Source: Gigantopelta aegis (Eukaryota > Mollusca > Gastropoda > Neomphalida > Peltospiridae). Taken from it: a stretch of DNA of 64,000 nt. A program made the translations under genes and the position numbers. The DNA is taken from NCBI RefSeq assembly GCF_016097555.1, contig NC_054713.1, forward strand, positions 14,649,893 through 14,713,892, in the 5' to 3' direction. The notes below the pieces were generated by a model. The model saw nothing but the letters and a program-made list of their open reading frames with translations. It ran no database searches and was not told the DNA's origin. Shown piece after piece: positions 35,473-47,218 of the stretch (position 1 is the first letter of the stretch; each line of letters starts with the position of its first letter).

Positions 35473-37033
35473 TCACATCATATAGTGCTGCTCGTTCACA
35501 AAATGTAGGTTGAAGTCGTTCTTGTCGGAACAGATCTTGTGACAGATGCTGCACTCCCAGGGACTCATCTCCCCATGCAGCGACTTGTGGAGGAAGAACA
35601 TGCCTCGCTCCTCGAACAGGATCTTGCAGTGCGGACACCGGTACAGCTTGCCCTGGGCCTCGTAGAACGACAGCGCGTCCTGGAGGCTGGGCATGCCCAC
35701 GATGTGACTCGTGTGCTGGGTGCACGCGTCGCGCCCCGACCTCGGCTTCGCCACCTGGATGCTGATCTCCGGAATCTCCTGAGCCTTCTGCAGGACGCTC
35801 TGAAGTCCGCAGATCACCTCGGACAGGTTGCTGGTGGAGTCTGCTGCTGTAGATTTTGTGGGGTCCACTGCCGAGCAGGATCTGGATATAGATGCGCTAG
35901 GCGAGGACATCCTTTTGGGTGAAGCGGTCTCTGAAAGAAGACCTGAACCGATTGAAGGTGATGGTGATGCGTGGATCTCTCTGTTGTGGTCGCTGTTTTG
36001 GGACATGCTGAGGCTGTTGCTGTTATTACTGTTGTTGCTGAAAGATGGAGACATCATGTTAGGGAACACAGGTCCTCCGTAAGACAAAGGATTGCCAGAA
36101 CCTGCGGCATTTCCCTCACCATCCATGTGAATGTCACCCATAGAGGATGACTGTCCAAACAAGGACGTCGACATCACTGAGGTCCCATTAGATCCAGCAC
36201 CTCCAGAAACAGATGCCGGTAAAGAGTTCCGAGAAAGATTTTTAAACTGACCCGACCTGGAGATGGCAGACTGATGCTGTTGTGACGGTGACATGGGTTC
36301 TTGCTTCAGCGCCATATGCATTTGCCTCGTCATCTCCATCTGCTGAGGACGCGAGGCCAGCTGGGAGCAGATGTTATCGATCGTCTTCAGAGCCTCGGTG
36401 GTGTCCATGTTCGGTAACATCCCCAGCCCGAGATTCTGACCCGCCGCGACTCCTCCGCCTTCGTCGACCGACTGTTGGAGTCTCTGGGTGTCGAACATCT
36501 GAAGGGAATGACTCTCCTTGATGTGCTGGCTCAGGTTGTGCTGCCCCGACGTCTTGAACGGACACATGGTGCACGACAGCATGTTCCGCACGGGGTGAGA
36601 CAGCATGTGTCTGTTCAGCTGGTCCGTCCGGTCGAATCGCTTGGAGCAGAACTCGCACGAGTAGGGTTTCCTGTGAAGTAGACGGTGTTGGAAGAGATTT
36701 GACCTGGCCGCGAACCGCTTATCGCAGAGGTTGCACGCGTACGGCTTGATACCGTAGTGGACGTTCTGGTGCTCCATCAGAATGTTCTTGTAGCCGAAGC
36801 GGCGGTGACAGATATTGCACTGGTAGGGTTTCCGTTTCTCATGGGTCAGCTGGATGTGGCGGACTATGGCGGCTTTGGAGGTGACCACCTTGCTGCAGAG
36901 GGTACATATGAAGCTGTCGCCTTGGCGGATGTATGACGTCGGGCTGTCCGTAGTGACGTCATTGACTGTGGCGTCGTCGATAGTCAGAGGCTGGCTGCCA
37001 GGGGGAGTCAACCGCTGGTCCATTTCAACCGAA
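35473..37033 (-). CDS. C2H2 zinc-finger transcription factor, Ikaros/Hunchback-like finger layout (coding exon)
   Basis: The frame encodes about 516 residues from ATG at 37023 (start MDQRLTPPGS) to a TGA at 35473. On the minus strand the exon opens at 37033 after the acceptor ATTTCAG, 10 bases before the ATG. I therefore take MDQRL as the start rather than the Met 17 codons upstream, which lies in the intron; a 5' UTR exon should lie at higher coordinates. Five classical fingers lie near residues 38-61, 67-89, 95-117, 121-143 and 149-172, joined by short KPY-type linkers. A Ser/Asn/Gln-rich segment follows. A final pair lies near 461-483 and 489-513 (YRCPHC...H...LH, WECSIC...H...EQH). That spacing resembles the C-terminal dimerisation fingers of Ikaros and Hunchback proteins. 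A nuclear DNA-binding regulator is inferred; orthology is not settled. The base composition is GC-richer than the flanks, as expected for real coding sequence. Confidence 0.9.
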
Positions 37034-37098
37034 CTGAAATGTTTATAAGATTTAAAATTAAGAAAATGGGACAATAAATATGATTTTGAATGCTTTGG

Positions 37099-37155
<57 letters not shown>

Positions 37156-37161
37156 TGTGTG

Positions 37162-37197
<36 letters not shown>

Positions 37198-37202
37198 TGT
37201 GT
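37099..37202. repeat. (GT)n-(CT)n-(GT)n microsatellite
   Basis: Direct reading; lies in the intron just upstream of the zinc-finger coding exon. Confidence 0.95.
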
Positions 37203-37220
37203 TATAGCAAATAGCAAATG

Positions 37221-37531
37221 GGGACGAAACGTACCCCAGTGGTAAAGCGCTCGCGTGATGCGCGGTTTGTCTGGGATCGATCCAGTCGGTGGGCCCATTG
37301 GGCTATTTCTCGTCACAGCCAGTGCACCACGACTGGTATATCAAAGGCCGTGGTATGTGTTGTTCTGTCTGTGGGATGGTGCATATAAAAGATCCCTTGC
37401 TACTAATGGAAAAATGTAGCGGGTTTCCTTTCTATGACTGTGTTAAAATGGCCATATGTTTGAGATCAAATAGCCGATGATTAATAAATAAATGTGCTCT
37501 AGTGGTGTCGTTAAACAAAACAAACTTTAAC
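37221..37531 (+). mobile_element. SINE S1
   Basis: AGCAAATG at 37213-37220 and 37532-37539. Confidence 0.9.
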
Positions 37532-37583
37532 AGCAAATGTTACTGCAACCACTTTGTCGGGAAGCTAACCATGTTACCAACAA

Positions 37584-37897
37584 AAAAAGAAGAAGAAAGA
37601 AATGTTTTATTTAACGACGCACTCAACACATTGTATTTACGATTATATGGCGTCAGACATATGGTTAAGGACCACACAGATATTGAGAGAGGAAACCCGC
37701 TGTCGCCACTTTATGGGCTAACTCTTTTCGATTAGCAGCAAGGGATCATTTATATGCATCATCCCACAGACAGGATAGTACATACCACGGTTTTTGATGT
37801 ACCAGTCGTGGTGCACTGGCTGGAACGAGAAATAGCCCCATGGGCCCACCGACGGGGATCGATCCCACACCGACCGCGCGCTTTACCACTGGGCTAC
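37584..37897 (-). mobile_element. SINE S3
   Basis: TGTTACCAACAA at 37572-37583 and TGTTACCCAACAA at 37898-37910. Confidence 0.9.
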
Positions 37898-38584
37898 TGT
37901 TACCCAACAATAAATATTAGTGACATTCGATCTCACATTACATATTTGTTTTATATACAGATATTATTACGCTAGAAATGAACAAAATTTGCTCTAAAAT
38001 TTTATTTGTTGCCTTATTTCTTTCCATCAGTATATGTACCTGTTGTACTTTAAAAACTCATTTATTTTCCACAACATTTTTTTTTTCTCTCCCATATAAT
38101 ATTCAGGTGTAAATTTATAGCCTGTGACGCGTCTGTCGTGTTGTAGTATAAAAAAGAGACGTATCAAGTGAAAGAAACAGTGTAACTTGAGATGTGACGT
38201 CTTTACGAGACATGCGTGTTCACAGGGGTTAAACACACAACACACCCGTCCACGAAGTATGCAATAAACATGTATGTAATATACCCGTTGTAGTCATCAC
38301 TTAGGCCTACCCGACAACGTCAACAGTACACCGAAACCCCATGACGGATTTATTCGTGTCAGATGCATTTCATTCGTTAAAAAAATGTTGGGCCGAATTT
38401 ATGTAGCCTGCTCCAAGTTCAGCCAGCGAACGTTTCGCTAACGTTCGAGAACTATTTGATTGGTTCCCGACGAGGCCATTTGGTTTACCGTGCAGCATAT
38501 AAACCAGTCTAGCGAACGTTTTTCTGCTCGGTATGGTTGAACGCAGCTGTTTTTCTTAAACGCAGGTTTTTAAGCATTGAAAAT

Positions 38585-38763
38585 GCATCCCCCCCCCCCC
38601 CCCCCCCAGCTGAAGCAAATGGTCCGCTTTCAGAACTAAAACATACAGGTTTATACATATATATGGTGGTGCAAAAACAAAATAGAAAAAGGTCCACTTG
38701 GTTCATATTCGAACACACCCCCCCCCCCCCCACCCCCCCAAGTCCAGATCACGCTACGCCCCT
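38585..38763. mobile_element. hAT-like MITE fragment with C-runs (CAGGGGCGTAGCGTG)
   Basis: Third member of the 15368/32650 family; TGGTTCATATTCGAACAC and CACGCTACGCCCCTG. Confidence 0.55.
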
Positions 38764-38951
38764 GTAAGTCATAAACATGCTTTGTAAATTAGCAGGGCAC
38801 AATATTTCATGAGAACCGTTGTTATGTTCGCGTGTCGGTTACGCAACTTCAAAATAACGAGAACCGACAATCGCCACGTGGTGAACAATTACATTCTAAA
38901 ATTAAAGGTACCATATATCAGTAATGAAAGTAAAGATCAGTTTATGTTTTT

Positions 38952-39086
38952 GAACCACCAATGTAGCACTGAACCACCAATGTAGCACTGAACCACCAAT
39001 GTAGCACTGAACCACCAATGTAGCACTGAACCACCAATGTAGCACTGAACCACCAATGTAGCACTGAACCACCAATGTAGCACTGA
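38952..39086. repeat. 19-bp tandem array, 7 units
   Basis: GAACCACCAATGTAGCACT repeated without change, so recent. Confidence 0.95.
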
Positions 39087-39235
39087 ACCGCAGTTCCAGT
39101 ATTTTAGGTTTAGGTAGGTCTAACTCATCGGTTACGAGAACTATATTCACGTAACCGAACAATCGGTTACCTAAGTAAAACGCACGTTAACGGTTACCTA
39201 CGATTTTGAAATATTGTCGCCTGAATTCGGCCCTT

Positions 39236-39440
39236 AAAGTTTGTTCTGCTTAATGACAACACTAGAGCACATTGGTTTATTAATCATCGGCTATTGGATG
39301 TCAAACATTTGGTAATTCTGATATATAGACTTAGAGAGGAAACCCGATACTTTTTTTTTCATTAGTAGCAAAGGGTCTTTTATATGCACCATCCCACAGA
39401 TAGGATAGCACATACCACAGCCTTTGGTATACCAGTCGTG
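39236..39440 (-). mobile_element. SINE S1, truncated
   Basis: Tail and core end at CCAGTCGTGG. Confidence 0.82.
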
Positions 39441-39479
39441 GGATCCTTTATATGCACTATCCTAAAACATTAGGAAAAC

Positions 39480-39591
39480 TGCACATATCTGACAATTCCA
39501 TAAATATTCCACATATCTGACAATTCCACAAATACTCCACATATCTGACAATTCCACAAATACTCCACATATCTGACAATTGGCTAAAATC
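39480..39591. repeat. 28-bp tandem array, about 4 units
   Basis: CACATATCTGACAATTCCAC followed by AAATACTC, then a run of 36 T at 39600-39636. Confidence 0.9.
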
Positions 39592-39595
39592 CCCC

Positions 39596-39639
<44 letters not shown>

Positions 39640-39640
<1 letters not shown>

Positions 39641-40115
39641 TATTAAATAGTCCGATCCTCTCTTCTTTCTCTTATTTATTTTTGGACTGTCCTTCCAAAA
39701 TGCTCCAAATAATATAAATATTCGACCGAGCAGTCAATTCTTTTTATTTTTGGCTTGTAACTTTTTTCTTTCTAATTTTAATCGTACTAATTTCTTTTAC
39801 TAATTGCTATTTTCAAAATTCTGTCCATTTTCACCCAAATCAGGCGTGTTATCTATCTAATTTTATTTTGACCGCCCAATCTAATCTAGCGACCAAATTT
39901 AATGAGTAGAATTTTCTTTATTAATTATATTAATTAGAGATGCGCATCAAAATTTTAAAGGCCCGCTATTTAATTTTTGGATGTAAATTTCAAAATCGTC
40001 CCCTTAATTTTGTTCTATCCCGGAGCAAGTCACTGGCTATCCAGAGACAGGCCCCGGGACGGACATGCTCGAAACTCTAGTGGTATATGAGCATGTTAAA
40101 ATTATTCGCACTCGC
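39640..40115 (+). mobile_element. Retroposon 3' region (LINE-like), no coding left
   Basis: CGACCGAGCAGTCAATTCTT and later CCCCGGGACGGACATGCTCG and CTAGTGGTATATGAGCATG match, in order, the 3' part of 52490-52690. This defines a shared 3' UTR-like module. Confidence 0.5.
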
Positions 40116-40208
40116 ACCCCTACTTTCATTTCATTTTAACTTATGTTCGTGCTTATAGCCAATTAAGGTTCAAGCACGCTGTCCTGGGCACACACACCTC
40201 GGTTATCT

Positions 40209-40316
40209 GGGCCCCGTTCTACAAAGCGATCTTAGCCCTAAGATCACCTTAAGCGCATAGCTACCGTATGCACTAAGGTGGTCTTAGTTCTAAGATCGTT
40301 TCGTGGAACGGGGCCC
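40209..40316. mobile_element. Palindromic MITE (GGGCCCCGTTC)
   Basis: Ends GGGCCCCGTTCTACAAAGCG and its near-perfect inverse, with GATCTTAG...CTAAGATC inside. It splits the S4 motif ATCTGGGCTG. Confidence 0.85.
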
Positions 40317-40488
40317 TGGGCTGCTAGTCCAGGGACCTGAAGACAGTGGGTTAGTGGTTAGTGAGAGAGAAGAGGGTGTAGTGGTCTTACACCTACCCAC
40401 TGAGTCGTTAAAACTCGTTCTGGGTGTGTGGGGGGGGGGGGGGGGGCGATACCGGGCTGCGAACCAAGTATCTACTGGGGTGTCCACG

Positions 40489-41220
40489 ATTACTCGAGTA
40501 CTCTGGCATGGGCCGAGTCTAGCAAGACTCGAGTCCGTTCACAGGACTCCGAGTACCCGTGCAAATAAGGGCACCCTCATTTAATTATATTTTTACGGTA
40601 TTTTGCCATATGCTTGCCGCCGGTTACATTATAGAGCTATGAGACATGGAGGGAAAACAAAAGTCGCATGTGTGCAATACAATACAATGGCATGATTTGT
40701 CATCCATGTTCAGCGCTGGAATTAAGATGCATAATTCTATTTGACTTTAGACCAGCCTCGGTGGCGTCGTGGTTAGGCCATCGGTCTACAGGCTGGTAGG
40801 TACTGGGTTCGGATCCCAGTCGATTTTTAATCCAGATACCGACTCCAAACCCTTAGTTAGTGCTCCGCAAGGCTTCAAACTACTTGCACCGACCAGTGAT
40901 CCATAACTGGTTCAACAAAGGCCATGGTTTGTGCTATCCTGCCTGTGGGAAGCGCAAATAAAAGATCCCTTGCTGCCTGTCGTAAAAGAGTAGCCTATGT
41001 GACGACAGCGGGTTTCCTCTAAAAACAGTGTCCAATAGCCGATGATAAGATAAAAAAAAACAGTGTGCTCTAGCGGGTTCGTTAAATAAAACAAATTTTA
41101 CTTTATTTGACTTTATTCCTCAGTCTCATTATCACCTAGTGTAAGTGTCGGGTACTCTGGTCCGGGTCGTGTTTAACCCTCGAGTACTCGAGTACAATAT
41201 GTTGGGACTCGTGGACGCCC
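40489..41220. mobile_element. hAT-like element (GGGTGTCCACGA ends) hosting a SINE
   Basis: Left GGGGTGTCCACGATTACTCG, right CTCGTGGACGCCCTAG, both followed inward by CTCGAGTACTC. ATCTAC-containing flanks suggest the duplication. SINE at 40750-41103 inside. Confidence 0.72.
40750..41103 (+). mobile_element. Hybrid SINE (S2 head, S1-type tail)
   Basis: TATTTGACTTTA at 40738-40749 and 41104-41115. The head GCCTCGGTGGCGTCGTGG leads to tail GGGTTCGTTAAATAAAACAA. Confidence 0.92.
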
Positions 41221-41316
41221 TAGTAATAATATCTACCAGCCCTATGTCCGATGACTTAACCACGACACCGGTTCCTACGTTCAAATATATACCAGTACTC
41301 CGCGAGCTCTGGTTTC

Positions 41317-41457
<141 letters not shown>

Positions 41458-41983
41458 ATAAATATGAAAACCTTAGTTTAACTCTTAGTTTAGAAGTGCC
41501 CTTTTTGTCGTCTGTATAGAGAAAAACCCAAGTGTATTAACGTGTACTGTTTAGTTTTTTTAACCGACTAAATAAAATAAGTTTGGGCTAGTTACAGACA
41601 GTCGGAAGCCGTGGTGAAGCATGGTATGCTTTGCTTCCCCAGCTAAAACAGCTGCCCCAGCCAACCCTCTTTTAAAAAACAAATATATATATATATATCT
41701 TTCCAATGTTCAAAATATGCTAAAATGTCGTCAGACAAATATTCTATATATTTCCGTTAATCAGGCGTTGTTGTCACCAGCTTGCATCCATAATGATATT
41801 ATTGTTGTTACTATGGCACCGAGCTGAATTAGTATTAAGTACACAAATGTATTATATCATTGCGTGCTGTGCGAATATTAAAAACATCCAGTAATAACTA
41901 ATACGAGATATAGCGCAAATGGAGGCCTGCCATTCTATGATATGTATTTTATGCGAGTGTAATTCTTTTTTCATCCCCTACTG

Positions 41984-42463
41984 GGCCCCGTTCCACAAAG
42001 CGATCTTAGCGCTACGATTGCCGTATGTACATAACTACCGTATGTGCTTGAAGGGACATTCCTGAGTTTGCTGCAAAATTTATGATGTTATCGACTAATA
42101 GAGACTTTTTAACGATTGTAATTACATATCAAATATATTGTTCTGCTTTAAATATTAGTGACTGTGTACTAAACGTGTTTCTGATCATTCTAATATTTGT
42201 ACTACGTTAATTTAATTTTATTTCCTAAAATATTTTTTTTCGTAAAACAAAATCCAGTTTGGGCTTCTTACAAATATTAAGACGATCAGAAACACATTGA
42301 ATATACAGACACTGATATTCTAAACAAGAAAATGTATTTAATATGTAACTTTAATCGTAGAAATATCTTATTATTCGGATACATCTTACAATGCAGTCAA
42401 TGCAGGAATGTCCCTTTAAGGTGATCTTAGCGCTAAGATCGCTTCGTGGAACGGGGCCCTGGT
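41984..42463. mobile_element. Palindromic MITE (GGGCCCCGTTCC) split by a TTAA MITE
   Basis: Left arm 41984-42051, right arm 42416-42463 (GGAACGGGGCCC). Second copy of the 40209 family. Confidence 0.88.
42052..42415. mobile_element. TTAA MITE, copy 3, nested
   Basis: AGGGACATTCCTGAGTTTGC to AATGTCCCT; flanks TTGA and TTAA. Confidence 0.9.
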
Positions 42464-43232
42464 CCTAACACATTTGTCCGTCCATCCGTCCGTCCGTCCA
42501 TCTCTGTCCCAATTAGAGTCTTCCCGACTTTTGGTGGTCTTTTGTATGTTTCGTTTTTTGGCAATGCCTCAAAATACTCAGCTGAATGCCTTGCCTTAAA
42601 CTATTGAGCCAAAGTTTTGTGTGTAGCTTTATCATGTACAGCTGCAGTTAATGGCGATTTACTAAGTTTGACAGAGTTATGGTCCTTGAATTTAGGAGAT
42701 ACAAAAATCTGTTGGGCCTGGTAGGAGCTGGGATCACACTGCAAACTGCAATTAATTTTGGTTGAGCCAATTTTTAGATATGTAGAGAATTTCTTTGACA
42801 ATTATTAAAATATTTTATAAGCGAAAGACTAAATGTTGTGGTATAACAAAAATAGCAATTGGGTAATATGGTATTCAGGGCCGTATCCTGATCAAAATGG
42901 GGGGGGGGGGGGCACTACGTTTTATAAACAAATGAAACACTATACAAATTAAATCCTGAGATGTGTATGCTATTTTCTGGAGTAAAACAGTGAGATTCTC
43001 AACGGGGGGGGGGGGGGGGGGAGGTTCAAGTACGCTGAGCTGTGGTCATTTGAAGGCTACTACTTTGGACGATCAAGCTGACATTTGAAAAATCAGCATG
43101 TCCAGCCATAATAACATTATATGCCAGCTAAATTGAAGGGGATAGGGTTTAATTATCACCTCCTTTTCGATTTTAAATGGAATGACCCGTTGGTGACTGA
43201 AATTGGTGTTTAAAACACACCTACACTGTATA
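42464..43232. other. Mostly unique sequence with two G-runs, no gene
   Basis: A 66-codon minus frame (42601-42801) shows no motif. G-runs lie at 42898-42912 and 43005-43021; CAGGGCCGTATCCTG at 42877 is a hAT-like end. Confidence 0.45.
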
Positions 43233-43477
43233 ATGACTTTTAATTTTTATTTATTTCAACTTATTTTTCGTGCTTATATCCAATATATCTGGGCTGGGCT
43301 GTCCAGGACAGTGGATTAGTTGTTAATTGTTAGTGAGAGAGACGATGGTGTAGTGGTCTTACACCTACCCACTGAGTCGTTAAATCTCGCTCTGGGTGGG
43401 AGCCGGTACTGGGCTGCGAACCATGTACCTAACAGCCTTATGTCCGATGGCTTAACCACGACGCCACGGAGGCCGGT
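43233..43477 (-). mobile_element. SINE S4
   Basis: From TTTCAACTTATTTTTCGTGC to the inverted head CACGACGCCACGGAGGCCGG. Confidence 0.85.
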
Positions 43478-43587
43478 GTCTTTTAATGTCTTTAAAGAAA
43501 CAATAAGAAAACACGTCGGGACATTATTTTATAAGATAAAAGTCACTGTAACAATACAGGCAGAAGGACATTTGAAACATGTCTTGA

Positions 43588-43977
43588 AGGGACATTCCTG
43601 AGTTTGCTGCATTGTAAGAATAGATGCTTCAGACTAAAAACATATTTCTATGATTAAACTTACATATTAAATATATTTTCTTGTTGAGAATATCAGTGTC
43701 TGTATATTTAATGTGTTTCTGGTCGTCTTAATAATTGTAAGAAGCCCAAACTGAATTTTGTCTTCAAATAATTGTGTACGTACGAAAACAAAATGTATTC
43801 TAGGAACCAAAATACAATTTAACCTAGTACAAATATTAGAACGATCAGAAACACGTTTAATATACAGCCACTAATAGTTTATACAGAAAAATATATTTGA
43901 TATGTAATTACAATCGTTAAAAAGTCTCTTTTAGTCGATAACGTCTTTAAAATTGCAGAAAAATCAGGAATGTCCCT
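43588..43977. mobile_element. TTAA MITE, copy 4
   Basis: Flanks TTGA (43584-43587) and TTAA (43978-43981); 390 bp with GTACGTACGAAA centre. Confidence 0.9.
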
Positions 43978-44273
43978 TTAATATTTTTCCTCACTTATCC
44001 CAGAAATAATTCGGATCTGCCCTGATAAACGTCAGGTATTTATATTGAGTGTCTTAAAAAAACAATAGGGATAGAATGTAGTTCAGTGACATGCGACAAG
44101 TCGCAGAATTTATCATCCATTAAAGGTTTTTGTAGGATATATCGCTGGCACTATAATTTGCGATATCTCCTGCGATATTCTCCTAGGAGATATCGCTTCT
44201 TCTAATCTTGATTGGTCATATTGTACGTCACGGTATATGTTTCAGTGCTAAACCTATCATTAGTGACGTCACG

Positions 44274-44480
44274 CCACTGTCAGAACAGAACAGAACAGAA
44301 CTTTATTACACCCAGGCCGTTAGGCAACGGCATATGGGGAAAGAATGAATAATTACATAATATAATATGTGACAAGACAGGACAGGGTTTACAGGAGAAC
44401 ATTAAATAGTAAATAATATAGTATATTAATAGTTAAATTATATAAATACATTAATACTGAAATACGAGTGGATATAACAA
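44274..44480 (-). mobile_element. Retroposon 3' end with (TTCTG)n tail
   Basis: On the minus strand GTAATAAAGTTCTG runs into TTCTG repeats, a typical poly-A-less retroposon end. No frame is left. Confidence 0.4.
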
Positions 44481-44648
44481 AAATACATATATACAATAAG
44501 CCAATAATATTCGGCATAGTAGAGTAGAGTTAAATGCTAGTTAACGAGTCTACCGCTGCCAAATATAGTGACATTCAACCCACATTACTGCCATTGTTTA
44601 CAATAATTGTCGCAAATGAAAAGAATGATAATGGATGATAAATAGAAT

Positions 44649-44780
44649 ACCCACCTCGTGTCTTGTGATATCATAATTTATCAGCACTCGTTGATAAAAG
44701 TATTAAAATCTTTGGCAAGCCACGGATTTCATACTTACCAACTCGTGCTGATAAATTATGATATCACAAGACACTCGGGG
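44649..44780. repeat. Long inverted repeat (hairpin), 44649-44780
   Basis: GTGTCTTGTGATATCATAAT near 44658 and its inverse near 44755, with about 40-base arms. Confidence 0.88.
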
Positions 44781-45082
44781 AGTATTCTCTATATATCACC
44801 CTCACAGTGGACTCAGTTTTCCCCCGTCCCAAGCAGTGCCCCATGACAAGGCTTTGGTATGTACTGTCATGTGAATGAAATGATAGATAAGGGTAGACAC
44901 AGGATCTCTCGCTGTCTTTCTTTCTGTCTGTCTCTCTTTCTTTCTGTCTGTGTGTCTCCCTCAGCAAGTAAAGGGGTGCATATGTTATTACTATTATTCT
45001 ATTATTTGCAGCTTTGATACAGCCCCTTTAACCTGTATTACAATACAGTGTTGAAACTTGAATGGAGAAATTTTTATATTTC

Positions 45083-45250
45083 ACAGGGGGCCCAGTGGTA
45101 AGGCGCTCTGTCGGTGGGCCCATTGGGCTATTTCTTGACTGGTATATCAAAGGTCGTGGTATGTGCTATTCTGTCAGCAGGATGATGCATATAAAAGATC
45201 ACTTGAGCACTACTAATGGAATACAAATTTTGCTGTTTTACAGAGCAATG
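45083..45250 (+). mobile_element. SINE S1, decayed
   Basis: GGCCCAGTGGTAAGGCGCTC, GGGCCCATTGGGCTATTTCT and ATGCATATAAAAGATCAC; head partly deleted. Confidence 0.65.
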
Positions 45251-45946
45251 GATGCTCTCGTGGTAAAGTGCTCGCCTGGGGACTTCCACTATTCTAGAAT
45301 TTTTATAAAATTCACTAGATAGGGATCAGTGATTTAAACAATTTACTACAATTAAACATTCACTAGCCCTAATTTTATTTAATACAATTTTACTAAATAA
45401 TAGTAATAATCAGATGTCACTTAAAACCACTAACATTCGGGGAAGAGGGTTAGGGTGGGGGCAGAATATTCATATTTACAAAACAGACTTAACTGCAACA
45501 TTTGACAAATGTTTTTCACTAGCCGTTGGGCATGGCAATATCAGTTATTTACTAGCCCAACATTAAATATCACTAGCCATGGGAGTTGGGGACTACCATA
45601 ATCTAGAAGCCCTGGAATCACTCAACGATGGACTTGGGTTGTTTTTGTGGGGTTTTTTGTTGTTGTTGTTTTGTTTTGTGTTTTTTGTGTGTGTGTGTGG
45701 GTTTTTTTTTTTTTGTGTTTTTTTTTTTTGGGGGGGGGGGTCACTCCACGACTGATACATCAAAGGTTATGGTATGTACTACCTTGTCTATGGAAAAGTG
45801 TAAATAAAATATCGTCTGCTGCATTATCAGGGCTCACCCTGTCCATTGCGGAATTAGCTAATTGTTAATTGTACAAAGTGACTACAACATTTAGTCTTTG
45901 GCTAATACAATATTCCTTTAAAAATTAAACACATTTTTGTAATTAA

Positions 45947-46335
45947 AGGGAAATTCCTGAGTTTGCTGCAATTTTTAAGATGTTATGGACTAACAGAGAC
46001 TTTTTAACGATTGTAATTACATATCAAATATATTTTTCTGAATAAAATATTAGTGGCTGTATATTAAACGTGTTTCTGATCGTTCTAATATTTGTACTAG
46101 GTTAAATTTTATTTTATTTCCTAAAATATTGTTTTTTCGTACGTACGAAATTATTTAAAGACAAAATCCGGTTTGGGTTTCTGAGAAATATTAAGACGAC
46201 CAGAAACACATTGAATATACAGACACTGATATTCTAAACAAGAAAATATATTTAATATAAATATGTAAGTTTAATCGTAGAAATATTTTATTAGTCGGAA
46301 ACATCTTACAATGGAGCAAACTCAGGAAGGTCCCT
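45947..46335. mobile_element. TTAA MITE, copy 5
   Basis: TTAA at 45943-45946 and 46336-46339; 389 bp. Confidence 0.92.
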
Positions 46336-46889
46336 TTAAAAAACAAAAAACCTCTATATATTTGGAGACTGGCTAAACCAAAAAAAAATTCCAAGTGTGA
46401 CTCACTCATCATGATTATCCGATATTATTGACAGACGTTGCTTGAGTGACAGCTGTGCGGGTTTCCTTTCTTTTCCTCTCGACCAAGTGTACGAACAACC
46501 AGATGTTAGCCGTAGTTTTACAATATGCTGAGATGTCGTAAAAATATTTTATATTCCTTTCCTTTCGAACAGAATCTGATGTCAACGAGATCGTACAAAT
46601 ACTTTTAGCTCACAAGTGTAGCTAACGAAAATCTACGACTATTCTCGACTGGTTTTTGCTTGTTTAAAAAAAACCCTTACGTGATGATGTGCGGCGAACA
46701 GAGTAAAATTTAGTTGTTCTTACCTTGGTGAAGTCATCTGAGCGGTTCGGTCACAAAGAGGATGTTTTCGAAGTAAGCCAATTTGGCTAAGCGGAGTTTT
46801 AATCGACACCCATTAAATTCTCAACATCGATCGACAACAAAGACAGGGGAGGCAACTACAGTGGCGGGCCAAATTTCTACACATATTCG

Positions 46890-47120
46890 ATACATATGGA
46901 GAATACAACATGACTGGCTGTTATATACCATTTATCTTGTACAACGAGTTGTGTTAAAACGTGTATTTTGTACAATGAGTTGTTTTAAAACGTATATCTT
47001 GTACAACGAGTTGTTTTAAAATGTATCTAACAAGCGAAAGCGAGATGGATATGTTTGTAAACGACGAGGTGTAAAATAAATGGTATCTAACGGCACACGA
47101 ATGTAATATTTTATTTCTTA
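46890..47120. repeat. Dispersed repeat H copy with 35-bp tandem units
   Basis: Three units of TTGTACAACGAGTTGTTTTA plus AAACGT... lie at 46938-47025, then AACAAGCGAAAGCGAG and AAATGGTATCTAACGG, which recur at 50515-50640. Confidence 0.7.
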
Positions 47121-47218
47121 CATATTCTGAAGAAAAAACAAAACAATTTTAAAATAAATTTGAAAGCTTTTTTCACCTAATACCTATTTACAGTCCTAGC
47201 GCTAGGAGCAACCAGTCG

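Larger units (their letters stand above)
38390..39233. mobile_element. Inverted-repeat element (GGGCCGAATT ends)
   Basis: Left end GGGCCGAATTTATG, right end as the inverse of GGGCCGAATTCAGG, with TT and TTA at the borders. It contains a CAGGGGCGTAGCGTG-type hAT-like fragment (38585-38763) and the 19-bp array. Confidence 0.6.
40122..41270 (-). mobile_element. SINE S4 shattered by three insertions
   Basis: S4 pieces at 40122-40208, 40317-40488 and 41230-41270 join into one element once the palindromic MITE (40209-40316) and the hAT-like element with its SINE (about 40489-41220) are removed. Confidence 0.8.

Noticed and set aside
35384-36658. Several long frames on both strands over the zinc-finger exon
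   Set aside because: They are antisense or off-frame shadows of the GC-rich zinc-finger coding sequence, which alone has repeated CxxC...HxxxH motifs.
46783-47019. 78-codon frame ending in repeated LYNELF-like peptides
   Set aside because: The second half is the 35-bp tandem unit of repeat H and the first half has no recognisable domain.
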